Of a DNA stretch of 60,783 nt, positions 50,484 to 60,555 are shown one piece after another (within the stretch, counting starts at the first letter, position 1; the number at the start of each line of letters is the position of its first letter). Where the stretch lies: assembly GCA_902776615.1 (NCBI GenBank), contig CACYQU010000012.1, positions 1 to 60,783 of the forward strand, given 5' to 3'. Position numbers and translations under genes: made by a program. The stretch comes from an uncultured bacterium (GTDB lineage: Bacteria; Verrucomicrobiota; Kiritimatiellia; RFP12; UBA1067). The notes beneath the pieces are model-generated. The model had not been told where the DNA came from. It saw only the letters and a program-made list of their open reading frames with translations, and ran no database searches.

Positions 50484-50537
50484 TTTCTTTAGCTCCTGTG
50501 AGTTGTTTTGTTTTCTTCTGTTGCCTTTTCCCCCAAC

Positions 50538-50613
50538 TGGAGCCACCTATCGGAATCGAACCGACGACCTCATCCTTACCAAGGATGTGCTCTACCTACT
50601 GAGCTAAAGTGGC
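50538..50613 (-). tRNA. tRNA-Thr (anticodon GGT)
   Basis: A 76-nt cloverleaf with encoded CCA: acceptor GCCACTT/AGGTGGC, D-arm GCTCAGTAGGTAGAGC, anticodon stem CATCC/GGATG enclosing TTGGTAA (anticodon GGT), T-arm GTTCGATT. It is the first gene of the tuf-ribosomal operon. Confidence 0.96.
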
Positions 50614-50639
50614 CTCCCTTTTGAGGTGAAAGCTTGTGT

Positions 50640-50669
50640 AGTATATCATATTTGCCGCTAAGAGCGCAA
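50640..50669 (-). promoter_or_regulatory. Promoter of the tRNA-Thr/tuf operon
   Basis: Reading leftward, TGATATACT (extended -10, -10 box 50645-50640) is preceded at 18 nt by TTGCGC as a weak -35. It lies about 27 nt before the tRNA 5' end. Confidence 0.55.
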
Positions 50670-50802
50670 GTGGGGTGCCGCCCATAATTTCCCGTCCCTT
50701 TTTTACGCTTTGTCAGGGCGATTTTTACCGACATGTCGCCATACTCCATCAGTAACCCCGCTCAGCTATGGGGACAGCAACTGTTTTAGCATCATCGAAT
50801 TG

Positions 50803-53800
50803 TTATTGGTTCACGCGGACGCGCATGAAGAACGCGCCGCCGTCGCCTTTGGCGGCATCTTTAGGCTTGGCAGTGAACGTCGCCTTGCCATCCTTGGGCG
50901 TTCCGATCTCTAAATCGACGTTTTCAGACGAGAAACCATCCGGCGAGAGCGTTGCCGCGCCCTCGATGCCAAGAACCTTCTTCAAGTTTTCCTTGAGTGT
51001 TTCTATGGCAACCGAACCGCCGCCGATGTTCACGTTATCAATCGCCACCTCGAACGCGAAGGTAGGGCGCGATGACCCCATCGCGCCGCTATCCATATCC
51101 GCCGCCTCGAACGCAACAATCCGCACATCGTTCGACGCAATCTCCTTGCCGATGAGCGCATTCGCTCCAAGTGCGAAAGACAGCCATGTCTTATCCGATT
51201 CCTTTATCATCTGCGCAGTTGTCGTGCCGTTGGTCACCGACAACGCCCATGTGCGATAGGCGGCGTATTGCGCAGCGTTAGCAACGTTCGCCGCAACATT
51301 CGCATCCGCCGTTCCCGTCAGTGCCGCCGCCACATCGTCGTCGGACGCAACCGGCGGAATCGGGTCGTCCACGCTGCCAGACATCCATGTCACACCATCC
51401 ACCCATGCACAGTCTTCGCCAGCCGAATCGCGCTTGTCCTTTTCATATCGCCATGACAGCGTATGCGGGCCGTCTCCTTCGACTTTGAATATCAGGTTAG
51501 TCCAGCCAATCTCGCCTCCGATAATGTCTGTTGCATCAATGCCGTCAACACTAAACACCAGGCCATCGTATGCCTCGCCAGTATCGTCATCAGCCTCGCT
51601 GGAAACCTTGCACATGAACATGATTACGCCCGCGCCATCCACCGTGGTTGACAACACGCTCGACTGCCTGTTGCCGAGATTTGTCGCGCTTCTGAGCGCA
51701 TACCCGTCCTGCGAAACGCCTTTGACCCTAAACCATGCAGCGTCTTCGGATGTCGTAAACTCCAATTTTGGGGCATTAAGGCACTCGCCAAACATCCATG
51801 GTGGCCTTGTAACCGCGCATTCCGCCATACTGCTCGCAAAATAGTCTTCTCTTGCGGCAATGGCCTTCACTACAAAGCTTCCGCTCATTTCAAATGGCGC
51901 TTCGTATATTGCGGATTCCTCCGTCGGAATCGACCCGTCAACCGTATAGTGTATGACCGTGCCGACCTCGGAACTTATAGAAACCATGACGGAATCCGCC
52001 TCGTATGAGGATGGAGCGTCTATTACCGGCGGAATCAAAGTCTTGGCGGTCCAAGCCGCGGCGAACTCCATGTCATCCGCACCGACCAAATATCCTTCAC
52101 CTTCGACAAAGGTTCTTTTGCCATCGCTCCATCCGGCAAACATGTGCTTTGCCCTAAAAAGCCCCTCACCTCCGGGAATCGCAATCTCGCGTCCCTCTGC
52201 CGTGAAGACAGTCTGCGGCGGCATACCTTCAACATCTTCCCCGACGGCAAACGAAACGCTGACTACTGGCAGGAGCTCCAGTCCCTTGACTGCAAGCGCC
52301 TCGCCCTCCCAGCGCAATACATGCACACCGTCATCGGGGAATACTTCGTCGTGCCTTGCCCATTCACCAAACCCTTCGCGCAACAGATATGTCGCGACGC
52401 CAGGCCCGTAGAACGTCGCGGTCAGCCATCCGCCGCCAAGCGCCGCCGTCTTGACGCAGCCCTCGGTTGAATCGCCAATCCAGTTTGCGCCGCCGCCAGT
52501 GGCAAGGGAAAATTCCTCCGTTCCAAGACATTCCTCCAAAGACGACCAGCTTCTGGTTGTAGTCGTTTCGGAGATTGCGCTCGCAAACCAATCATCCGCC
52601 ATGGCAACCGCCTTTATCGTCGTAGTTCCTGTCACCATGAACGGAGCAACGTATAAAGTGCCGCATTCGGCGTCAGGCGCACTTCCGTCCGTTGTGTAGT
52701 AGACGGACGTGCCATCTGTAACATTTATCGAGACTACAGTCGACTCCTCGTCATAAACAGACGCTACGGCAATGACGGGCGCCGCCAGCATTTTCTCGCG
52801 CCAAACAGCATTCAGCGTAGTATCCGACGCACCGACAACATATTCGCTGCCTTCGGCATAGATGGTTTCGCCGTCAGACCATCCGATGAATTCGTGCTTG
52901 GCGTAAGTCAGGCTTCCTTGCCCCGGCAAGACCACTGCATAGCCAATGGAACTCATAATGGATTCCGGCGCATCACCGCTGCCATCGCCCGCCGAGAACG
53001 ACACATAAACAGGATACGAGAACTTGACGCCGTCCACCCACACACAGTCCTCGCCGGGATAAACCTTGTCGTCGGCATCGTCCTTCACATATATCCACTT
53101 GACCGCATGCTCACCAGTTGTTGCAACCTGAATCTCCTCGCGAATCCATCCATCCGTCACCCCGTCCAGCCACGCGACCTCAACACCGTCGAGTTCGCAT
53201 ATTGCATGATCGAAATAGAATTCGCCATAATCGTCATATTCGCATGATGTCTTCCAGTTGAACTCCAGGACCCCTGCGCCCGTAAAGGACGCGCTCATCC
53301 AAGACTCCCCTTCGTTTCCGATCTTGCCGCTCTTCATGGATGGCGTGCCGTCGAATGACGTTTCGTCTTCGTCGCTCCACCATTGGTTGCGGCTGTCGAG
53401 GTCGAAAAAGAGCGGCGCTGAACCGGGCTTTGCGACGATGTTGCCGATATCGAGGACATCGTTCAGCACGGGCGAATAGCGCGTTTCCGCCACATCGCTT
53501 ACGCGAACGCCCCCAAGGAATACCGCCGCCTTGACGGACACCAGCTCCGTGACGTTTATCGTGAAGCGGCGTTCATAGAGCGCACTCGCCGCAGTAGGCT
53601 CCGTTCCATCCGTCGTATATCGCACTTCTGCCCCCGAAATATCGCCGTCATTTATGATCGTGACAGCCAGACGTCCGCTCTTCTTGCCTGAGAACGGCGT
53701 TATGCTGACTGCGGGCGCATATACCACCAGCCGCGATTCTTCGCCGCTCGGCCAAGACTCTCCCCAGCCGCCGTCTCGCTTCGCAGCCACCACCTTGACG

Positions 53801-56800
53801 CCTTTTGGCGCACCGGTGAATACGGATATAAATGTCTCACCCTCAAAATCACCTCCTGTCCAATATTGATTGACACGCGGAGCTTTTCCGGCGAACACTA
53901 CATACTTCAGCGAAGTGCAGCCTCTAAAGACACCGTTTCCGAACTTGGTTACGTTCGCCCCTGCGACAACCGTCTCGATCGTCGAGCAGCCGCGCAGAAA
54001 ACCGTCTGGGATTTCCGCTACTGGCAGTCCGTCTATCTCATCTGGGATGACGACGACCGATGGCATGGCTCCTTCGTCAACGGGGGCAAAACCGACAAGC
54101 TTGGCCTCGCCGTCTCTCGCCCAATATTGCCAGGCGATGCCGTTCTGCTCCGACCGCCGATAATTGATGCTGAATGTCAAAGTCTTCCTTCCCGTATAAG
54201 CGCCAATGCCCGTCACAACAACGCGCGCTGTGCCAACCCTTGTATTGTCGTAGTAAGCCACAATGTAGTCGCGACCAGCCTCCAGCATGCCATGGGTTGC
54301 GGAATCCGTGACCGTAACCGTTGGCCGCTTCTGCGTCGCATCGTAGAAGTATTCCGTTTGAGAAAGTTCAAAACCAAAGTCAGCTATCGAACGTTGCAAC
54401 AATGTCGTTGTCTGCGTTTCCCCATCATAATTGCCGATACCCGTCAGCGAAATCGTCGTCACTCCTTTAGCTTCATCGTTCTCTACGACGGCTGTATAGT
54501 CAACGCCTTCCGTCAACATCTTGTCTAGCGCAGCATCGGTCACACTATACGACAGTTGCGGGATGCCGCCTGCTGCTTCAACGATATTCTCCGCTGCTAT
54601 CGTCGCATTCGTTATGGAACGCGGAGAAATTGCAACCTGCACAAATCCCGTGAAGGAATTATAGCCGAGTGCGCCAAGTTCAAACCAGACCGTCTCGTCG
54701 CAAACATTTGTGAATAGCAACTGATCAATATACGGCTCGTTTTCCGTGAGCGCATATTTCACAGTGACATCGCCGTGCGCGCTTACGTCAATAGCAAGTC
54801 CATGCCCCTCGCCGTCATACTCGCCTTCATAGCCGGAAACGCTCCCTGCGCCACCACTGTACCCTGACGTGCCACCGCTGCCAGTCAAATCAAACGACGC
54901 GGGGACAATCATAAATGTCTTCGTAAACGTTCCCGAGTAGTTGCCCTTGCAGGTGATCGTCGCTGTCGCAAGACCCGGGTTAGAATTGTCAGAATACGAC
55001 ACGTCATAATCGACCCCTTCCTGCAAAACCGTGCCATTGTAGTCGTTTGTTATGGCTATATTCGACAGCACCTTCGCATTTCCATCGAATACGGCATCGT
55101 CCGGCAACGAACAACTCATTTGCCCTGCCACAACCGGACGCGGGAGGACGGTAAAGGCGACACTTGTCAATCCCGTATAGTTCACGGGCATATCTTGACT
55201 GTCCATGAATTCATTCCACGGCCACGGCTCAAGTCCAATCCAATCGCCGTCAATGTTTGGATGCGCGTATGTTGAACTAGCATAATTATACTCAACGCCG
55301 ATTCCAACATGATAGGTCCCTGCATTTGTCACAACCAACGATGTGTCGCAATATAATCTTGAACACTCAGAAGACCATAGCCCCCATTCATCCGTCGGGC
55401 GGATTTCTTCTCCAGTATAAACCATAGAAAGTTTTCCGCTCATAGGAAGTTTGTCTGTTGGCTGTGGCGCGATGCTTACATGTACCGTTTCCCATTTCTC
55501 CTCAAACCACATTGGCACGTAATAATAATCGGCATTCACAGGACTCGCGGGAAACACAAGTTGAATCTCGTACGATCCAGCATTTTTGAAGATCACAGAT
55601 GTAGTGATCTCACCAGAACCTGACGACGTATTTGGCTCTGAAGACACACACATGTAATCGACATTCTCAATGCATTGACGCCAACTTCCGTATTCGTCTC
55701 TATTCCCGAGATTGTATATCGCTTCAATTCTTGGCGTCCCAGAATACGTCACTATCTGCAATTCGTTGCTGTAACCGTATTCCCCGAAAATCTGATAGCC
55801 AAAAGGATCTATTTCTGGGTTCGTTCCGAATTTCTGATAGTAATTGTAACTATCGCAATTCCACTCTTCGTTTCCATCCGGATAACTGTAGTAATAGTTG
55901 CGTCGTGCCATCTCTACACCATCAGACAGGAACGCCATTCCGTACCACGGCTGCTCACGACGACATCTGGCCTTTGCGGAGAAGTTGAACGAGCCGGAAT
56001 ATTCGCCGCACCCAACAATGGCAAAATCTACATTGTAAATGTAATGATCACCATATCCTTCGCCACCATTATATGTGTAGTAACCGTAAGTTTCAGTGAA
56101 ATATTTGCCAGACGTTCTGACAAGATACCAATCTTTTCCATATTCAAGCAAATTACCATCATCATCCCTGACATTGAATATAGATGCGACTCTATCACTA
56201 CTTTCGCCACTAGAATAATAATAACCGTCTTGCATAAAAAGAAAACTGTAGAGCCTCCATCCATCCTCACTGTTCGACCAATCATGCCAAGTGCCGTATG
56301 GGTCGCATACGTCACTTAACACAAAATCAGAACCATTCCATATAGACTCGAAATTGAGCACCATTGGTTCTCCAGTATTTGGATTTGTCGCGCCTGTAAT
56401 GTTTACCACTTCGGGCGTAGGTAGCGTCTTTGATGTGGCGCCTGTGACATTTATCTCAAGACCGATATTACTCGTAAAATACTCATCCGTAAAGACAATC
56501 GGCGAACCTGCGGCAAGATTGATACGGCGCAACGACGGACAAGCATTGAAAGCGTCAGTAGATATATATGTAACATTGGTTGGAATTGACAGCTCCTCCA
56601 ACAATCGGCATTTGGCGAGAAATGTTCCATCAAGCGTCGTCACAAAATCAGGAATCGTTATGGATGTCGCCCCCTTGGGAATAGCCACAATTGAATTGCC
56701 GCTCTTGGAAAGCAGAATCCCGCCTTCAAACTTGTAGTTTGGATCAGTCTCTGCGACAACAATATTGGAAAGATTCGCATATCCATCAAGCGCGGATGTC

Positions 56801-59409
56801 TGTATCTCGACACCTTCTTTGATTTCCATGCTTGTAATCCCGCGAGGAGTTATTATGACTCGCCCGTCATCTTTTGAAATCAATCGCCCATTGTAAGTCC
56901 TATATTTTGGATGATCATCCGCAACCACAAACTCTTCAAGGCTGGTGCAATTACTAAACAAACCATTCCCAATGGAAGTCAGAGTGTTGGGAATGCGAAC
57001 TTTCCTTAGTTTGCTGCAATCTGTAAATGCGGACACAGCGACGTTTGTCACTCCCTCTGGAATGGCCACCTCTGTTGCCGCAGGAAGAACATATATCAAC
57101 TTTGTCCCGTCTTTGGTAAGCACCATCCTATCATACGACGCAAAATACAAACTATCAACAGTAAACATCGTCAGCTTGTTGCAACCACTAAACGCATAAG
57201 ACCCTATGTTCGTTACAGTGTTTGGTATAGTGACACTTATAAGACTTCCACATCCTGAAAACATTTGATTGCCGATGCTGGTCAAGCCATCGGACAGTCC
57301 CAAACTTGTGAGGCTGCTGCATGAAGAAAACACGCCTGTTCCAAAATGCTTTATGCTGGCAGGTATCATCAGTTCAGTAAGTTTGCTGCAATTGGCAAAC
57401 GCATAATTACCAATGTTCGTCACGCTGCTTGGAATCACTACACGCGCAAGTGAAGTGCAACCGTAAAACGCTCCATCGACTATGTCGGTCTCGCCATCAC
57501 ATATTATCACTGTTTTAATGGAGGACCCCGACGACGGGAATAATTGTGATATGGGATATCGGCCCGGCATCTCGACAATCTCAATCGACTCGCATCCCGA
57601 GAAACAATTAGGATTGTAAGGATTTGAGACTGTTCCATTCAATGGGAATCTAACAAACTTAAGTGCGCTGCAATTGGAAAATGCCCTGTCTCCTATAGTT
57701 ACACTATCCAGTATTATTACGCTAGTAAGAGAACCACAATTGGAAAACGCCTCAACCCCAATGCGCTCCACACTACCGGGTATCGTCACGCTCGTAAGCC
57801 CGATGCATCCGTCGAAGGCAGAAGACCCGATGCTCGTCACACCGTCCGGTATCGTCACGCTCGTAAGCCCGCTGCAGCCGTTGAACGCATAATTCCCAAT
57901 GCTCGTGACACCGCCTGGAATCACAAGATCCGCCACCTTTTCGCCGTTGAGATAGAGGTTGTGCGCATAGTCAAGCGGATTAGCGCAACTTCCATCGAAG
58001 GAAATACCGCACCACTTTGCAAGATCGGAAATATGCACGTCCGTCAGCCCGCTGCAACCGTAGAACGCACCATCCCCGATGCTCGTCACGCTGTCCGGTA
58101 TCGTCACGCTCGTAAGCCCGCTGCAATATCTGAACGCATTAGGTGCGATGCCACGAACCCCCGTCAAATCCAGATTATCGGAAAGAGAACCCGTGTTCCC
58201 TACAGCCCAACCATCCACCAACTTTACGCCAGGTATTGAGGTCGTGTCGAAAAGTGAATCGCCGCAACCAGAGAACGCATACTCCCCGATGCTCGTCACG
58301 CTGTCGGGGATCGTCACGCTCGTAAGCCCGCTGCAGCCGGAGAACGCATACTGCCCGATGCTCGTCACGCCGTTGCCAATCGTCACGCTCGTCAGCCCGC
58401 TGCAATCTCTGAACGCGTACTGCCCGATGCTCGTCACGCCGTTGCCAATCGTCACGCTCGTCAGCCCGCTGCAATAGGAGAACGCATACTCCCCAATGCT
58501 CGTAACATCGTTGCCTATCGTTACGCTCGTCAATCCGCGGCAACCGGAGAACGCAGAAGACCCGATGTTCGTCACGCTGTCCGGTATCGTCACGCTCGTA
58601 AGTCCGCCGCAACCACGGAACGCATACTCCCCGATGCTCGTCACGGAGTCGGGTATCGTCACGCTCGTAAGTCCGCCGCAACCCCAGAACGCAGAAGCCC
58701 CGATGCTCGTAACGCTGTTGGGGATCGTCACGCTCGTAAGACCGCTGCAACCCCAGAACGCAGCATCCCAGATACTCGTCACACTGTCAGGTATCGTCAC
58801 GCTCGTAAGCCCGCTGCAACCGTCGAACGCATACTGCCCGATGCTCGTCACGCTGTCAGGTATCGTCACGCTCGTAAGCCCGCTGCAGAGGGAGAACGCA
58901 GAAGACCCGATGCTCGTCACGCTGTCAGGTATCGTCACGCTCGTAAGCCCGCTGCAGCCGGAGAACGCAGAAGACCCGATGCTCGTCACGCTGTCCGGTA
59001 TCGTCACGCTCGTCAGCCTGCTGCACCCAGAGAACGCATCCTGCCCGATACCCGTCACCGAGTCCGGGATCGTCACGCTCGTAAGACCGCTGCAGTTGTA
59101 GAACGCGTAATCGCCGATGCTCGTCACGCTGTTCGGTATCGTCACGCTCGTAAGCCCGCTGCATTCCTCGAACGCCCAACCCCCGATGCTCGTAACGGGC
59201 TTGCCGCCGAGAGTGGAGGGAATCGTCACGGCACCCGTGGGCTTCGGCGAGATGGCAGGAGACGGATACCAATTCCCATAAATCTCCGCCGTGTTGCCGT
59301 TGATGCGGTACGTCCACGTGTAGCCGCCGACCGTTTCCGTATCAGCCATGAGCGGCAAGGCGGCAAGTAGGACGCCGCACGCAATAAACATCTTCAAGTT
59401 CTTTTTCAT
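50803..59409 (-). CDS. Giant BspA-like leucine-rich-repeat surface protein
   Basis: A 2868-residue exported protein. Signal peptide MKKNLKMFIACG to LMADTE; a long LRR_5/BspA array of 23-residue units (LTSVTIP-SVTSIG--AF, about residues 50-420 near-identical, then degenerate copies to about residue 960); a central region of unclear fold rich in Tyr/Asn/Glu (about 1000-1400); Ig-like repeats (YDVSYSDNSNPGLATATI); and a C-terminal series alternating chitobiase-like YYTTDGS(A/I)P domains, jelly-roll domains with EDC(V/A)WVDGV, and InlB-like HEFIGWSDG repeats. The end is FFMRVRVNQ. BspA-type proteins mediate adhesion. ATG 59409 has AGGAGAG about 10 nt upstream; the 288 nt before it show no other gene. 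Confidence 0.88.
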   Translation of the reverse strand: MKKNLKMFIACGVLLAALPLMADTETVGGYTWTYRINGNTAEIYGNWYPSPAISPKPTGAVTIPSTLGGKPVTSIGGWAFEECSGLTSVTIPNSVTSIGDYAFYNCSGLTSVTIPDSVTGIGQDAFSGCSRLTSVTIPDSVTSIGSSAFSGCSGLTSVTIPDSVTSIGSSAFSLCSGLTSVTIPDSVTSIGQYAFDGCSGLTSVTIPDSVTSIWDAAFWGCSGLTSVTIPNSVTSIGASAFWGCGGLTSVTIPDSVTSIGEYAFRGCGGLTSVTIPDSVTNIGSSAFSGCRGLTSVTIGNDVTSIGEYAFSYCSGLTSVTIGNGVTSIGQYAFRDCSGLTSVTIGNGVTSIGQYAFSGCSGLTSVTIPDSVTSIGEYAFSGCGDSLFDTTSIPGVKLVDGWAVGNTGSLSDNLDLTGVRGIAPNAFRYCSGLTSVTIPDSVTSIGDGAFYGCSGLTDVHISDLAKWCGISFDGSCANPLDYAHNLYLNGEKVADLVIPGGVTSIGNYAFNGCSGLTSVTIPDGVTSIGSSAFDGCIGLTSVTIPGSVERIGVEAFSNCGSLTSVIILDSVTIGDRAFSNCSALKFVRFPLNGTVSNPYNPNCFSGCESIEIVEMPGRYPISQLFPSSGSSIKTVIICDGETDIVDGAFYGCTSLARVVIPSSVTNIGNYAFANCSKLTELMIPASIKHFGTGVFSSCSSLTSLGLSDGLTSIGNQMFSGCGSLISVTIPNTVTNIGSYAFSGCNKLTMFTVDSLYFASYDRMVLTKDGTKLIYVLPAATEVAIPEGVTNVAVSAFTDCSKLRKVRIPNTLTSIGNGLFSNCTSLEEFVVADDHPKYRTYNGRLISKDDGRVIITPRGITSMEIKEGVEIQTSALDGYANLSNIVVAETDPNYKFEGGILLSKSGNSIVAIPKGATSITIPDFVTTLDGTFLAKCRLLEELSIPTNVTYISTDAFNACPSLRRINLAAGSPIVFTDEYFTSNIGLEINVTGATSKTLPTPEVVNITGATNPNTGEPMVLNFESIWNGSDFVLSDVCDPYGTWHDWSNSEDGWRLYSFLFMQDGYYYSSGESSDRVASIFNVRDDDGNLLEYGKDWYLVRTSGKYFTETYGYYTYNGGEGYGDHYIYNVDFAIVGCGEYSGSFNFSAKARCRREQPWYGMAFLSDGVEMARRNYYYSYPDGNEEWNCDSYNYYQKFGTNPEIDPFGYQIFGEYGYSNELQIVTYSGTPRIEAIYNLGNRDEYGSWRQCIENVDYMCVSSEPNTSSGSGEITTSVIFKNAGSYEIQLVFPASPVNADYYYVPMWFEEKWETVHVSIAPQPTDKLPMSGKLSMVYTGEEIRPTDEWGLWSSECSRLYCDTSLVVTNAGTYHVGIGVEYNYASSTYAHPNIDGDWIGLEPWPWNEFMDSQDMPVNYTGLTSVAFTVLPRPVVAGQMSCSLPDDAVFDGNAKVLSNIAITNDYNGTVLQEGVDYDVSYSDNSNPGLATATITCKGNYSGTFTKTFMIVPASFDLTGSGGTSGYSGGAGSVSGYEGEYDGEGHGLAIDVSAHGDVTVKYALTENEPYIDQLLFTNVCDETVWFELGALGYNSFTGFVQVAISPRSITNATIAAENIVEAAGGIPQLSYSVTDAALDKMLTEGVDYTAVVENDEAKGVTTISLTGIGNYDGETQTTTLLQRSIADFGFELSQTEYFYDATQKRPTVTVTDSATHGMLEAGRDYIVAYYDNTRVGTARVVVTGIGAYTGRKTLTFSINYRRSEQNGIAWQYWARDGEAKLVGFAPVDEGAMPSVVVIPDEIDGLPVAEIPDGFLRGCSTIETVVAGANVTKFGNGVFRGCTSLKYVVFAGKAPRVNQYWTGGDFEGETFISVFTGAPKGVKVVAAKRDGGWGESWPSGEESRLVVYAPAVSITPFSGKKSGRLAVTIINDGDISGAEVRYTTDGTEPTAASALYERRFTINVTELVSVKAAVFLGGVRVSDVAETRYSPVLNDVLDIGNIVAKPGSAPLFFDLDSRNQWWSDEDETSFDGTPSMKSGKIGNEGESWMSASFTGAGVLEFNWKTSCEYDDYGEFYFDHAICELDGVEVAWLDGVTDGWIREEIQVATTGEHAVKWIYVKDDADDKVYPGEDCVWVDGVKFSYPVYVSFSAGDGSGDAPESIMSSIGYAVVLPGQGSLTYAKHEFIGWSDGETIYAEGSEYVVGASDTTLNAVWREKMLAAPVIAVASVYDEESTVVSINVTDGTSVYYTTDGSAPDAECGTLYVAPFMVTGTTTIKAVAMADDWFASAISETTTTRSWSSLEECLGTEEFSLATGGGANWIGDSTEGCVKTAALGGGWLTATFYGPGVATYLLREGFGEWARHDEVFPDDGVHVLRWEGEALAVKGLELLPVVSVSFAVGEDVEGMPPQTVFTAEGREIAIPGGEGLFRAKHMFAGWSDGKRTFVEGEGYLVGADDMEFAAAWTAKTLIPPVIDAPSSYEADSVMVSISSEVGTVIHYTVDGSIPTEESAIYEAPFEMSGSFVVKAIAAREDYFASSMAECAVTRPPWMFGECLNAPKLEFTTSEDAAWFRVKGVSQDGYALRSATNLGNRQSSVLSTTVDGAGVIMFMCKVSSEADDDTGEAYDGLVFSVDGIDATDIIGGEIGWTNLIFKVEGDGPHTLSWRYEKDKRDSAGEDCAWVDGVTWMSGSVDDPIPPVASDDDVAAALTGTADANVAANVANAAQYAAYRTWALSVTNGTTTAQMIKESDKTWLSFALGANALIGKEIASNDVRIVAFEAADMDSGAMGSSRPTFAFEVAIDNVNIGGGSVAIETLKENLKKVLGIEGAATLSPDGFSSENVDLEIGTPKDGKATFTAKPKDAAKGDGGAFFMRVRVNQ
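58260..59200. repeat. 69-bp tandem repeat array encoding BspA LRR units
   Basis: About 13 consecutive 69-bp units, each encoding a 23-residue LRR. Long runs are shared at the nucleotide level, such as CGTCACGCTCGTAAGCCCGC on the plus strand. Two to three more lie at 57.76-58.14 kb. Repeats further downstream in the protein have diverged, so this end of the gene expanded or was homogenised recently. Confidence 0.85.
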
Positions 59410-59697
59410 CTTCTTTTTCTCTCCTTCACCAAATCTGTTTGTCGCTCCGCAATCCATCGAAAAGAAGAACCTCCCTCCGTGTCTTCCATGAGGCCGTTCG
59501 AATTGCCTTGCTGAAACACGAAGGGAGGAAGCGCGCTTGCGCTTGCCTGCCCAGTGTCGTCAGCTGAAGTTTCGAACGTTTCATGGAACGACTGCTTGCA
59601 GTGCTGCAAATTGTCTTGTGACGGACTCGCGCCCGCCGTATCTCTTTACTGGGTTGTCATGCATCCTTTCATTTCCAGTTTCACGATTTGAGATTGG

Positions 59698-60285
59698 TTA
59701 ATCGATAAAGCGAAAAAGCTGCGCGAGTTTGTCGTTCTCGCCAGAATCGGAATGGCTGTTCATTGAAACAAAACCGTTCCTCGTGTAGTAATCAAGTAGC
59801 TTAGCGTTTCCTCGCTCGTATTCGACAAAAGCCACATTGCCGCCAAGATTGATCCTCATGCGACGAAGGTGATCCAGAATCACATCCATCAGTTCGTCAC
59901 CGGAGATCGTCTCGGTCAGGTCTTGCGCGTAGTTCCGTCCAAGTTGCGCTATCAGGTATGCGGAAAAATCATAGCAACCGCGTTGCTCGTTCAAGCGACA
60001 GAAATCTTCCAATGATTTCCGACTGTCCTCTCCCAGCTCGTCGGCCTTCACGGAAAGAGGCTTGCAGACCAAAGTGTAGTACGCAACTATACGATCAAGA
60101 TCTTCGGAAAGAACAAGATGTGTGGCAGATATGTTGAGACGCGCAAACTTCATTGACAGTTTGCGGAGAAACCATTGCACCTCTTTGTTCTTCTTGCACG
60201 AAAAACCCTTGAGGAAGTCCGACACTTCATCGTCGGACTTCCCTTTTGCCCATGTGCTAAGCGGTATGACGGGAAGACTGTTCAT
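59698..60285 (-). CDS. GNAT-family acetyltransferase, putative toxin
   Basis: A 195-residue protein with the GNAT layout: an N-terminal segment with FLRKLSMKFARLNISATHLVL, strand HLVLSEDLDRIVAYYTLV, then QLGRNYAQ at the usual acetyl-CoA loop (a degenerate Q/RxxGxG/A), a GDELMDVILDHLRRMRINLG helix, and a C-terminal NAKLLDYYTRNGFV, typical of GNATs. TacT/AtaT-type toxins acetylate aminoacyl-tRNA and have this length and end. ATG 60285 overlaps the stop of the small upstream gene by 4 nt, as in toxin-antitoxin pairs. Confidence 0.7.
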   Translation of the reverse strand: MNSLPVIPLSTWAKGKSDDEVSDFLKGFSCKKNKEVQWFLRKLSMKFARLNISATHLVLSEDLDRIVAYYTLVCKPLSVKADELGEDSRKSLEDFCRLNEQRGCYDFSAYLIAQLGRNYAQDLTETISGDELMDVILDHLRRMRINLGGNVAFVEYERGNAKLLDYYTRNGFVSMNSHSDSGENDKLAQLFRFID

Positions 60286-60470
60286 CGACAGACAACTTGA
60301 CGACGCTGTGCTTTCAATGCATCCATCTCCTCAACTGTCGTGACGAAACGAAAGTTGGACGACGGCTGGGCAGGCTTGTTTTGCGAATGGCGAATGAATG
60401 CCTCCACGAAAGCCTTGGCGGCCTTTGGGTCGTCTATTCTGAAGTTCGCAGTTATGCTTGATGTTGCCAT
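60282..60470 (-). CDS. Small putative antitoxin of the GNAT pair
   Basis: A 62-residue protein: a predicted strand ITANFRIDD followed by helix AAKAFVEAFIRHSQ, then a Pro/Ser linker and an FRFVTTVEEMDALKAQRR tail. The start resembles a ribbon-helix-helix half, but the match is weak and no named family is certain. I recall similar short genes before GNATs in gut bacteria. AGGTAAAGAA precedes ATG 60470. Confidence 0.6.
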   Translation of the reverse strand: MATSSITANFRIDDPKAAKAFVEAFIRHSQNKPAQPSSNFRFVTTVEEMDALKAQRRQVVCR

Positions 60471-60526
60471 TTCTTTACCTCGCTTTCTGTTTCAGGGCAT
60501 AGTAACCCTAATAAGAGAGCATGGAT

Positions 60527-60555
60527 AATATACTAAATTTCGTGCTGAAAGTCAA
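60527..60555 (-). promoter_or_regulatory. Consensus promoter of the GNAT operon
   Basis: Reading leftward, TTGACT (60555-60550), exactly 17 nt, then TATATT (60532-60527). The predicted start near 60519 gives a leader of about 50 nt before the antitoxin ATG. Confidence 0.75.

Noticed and set aside
49149..50492. 447-codon open frame antisense to tuf
   Set aside because: Shadow of EF-Tu codon usage.
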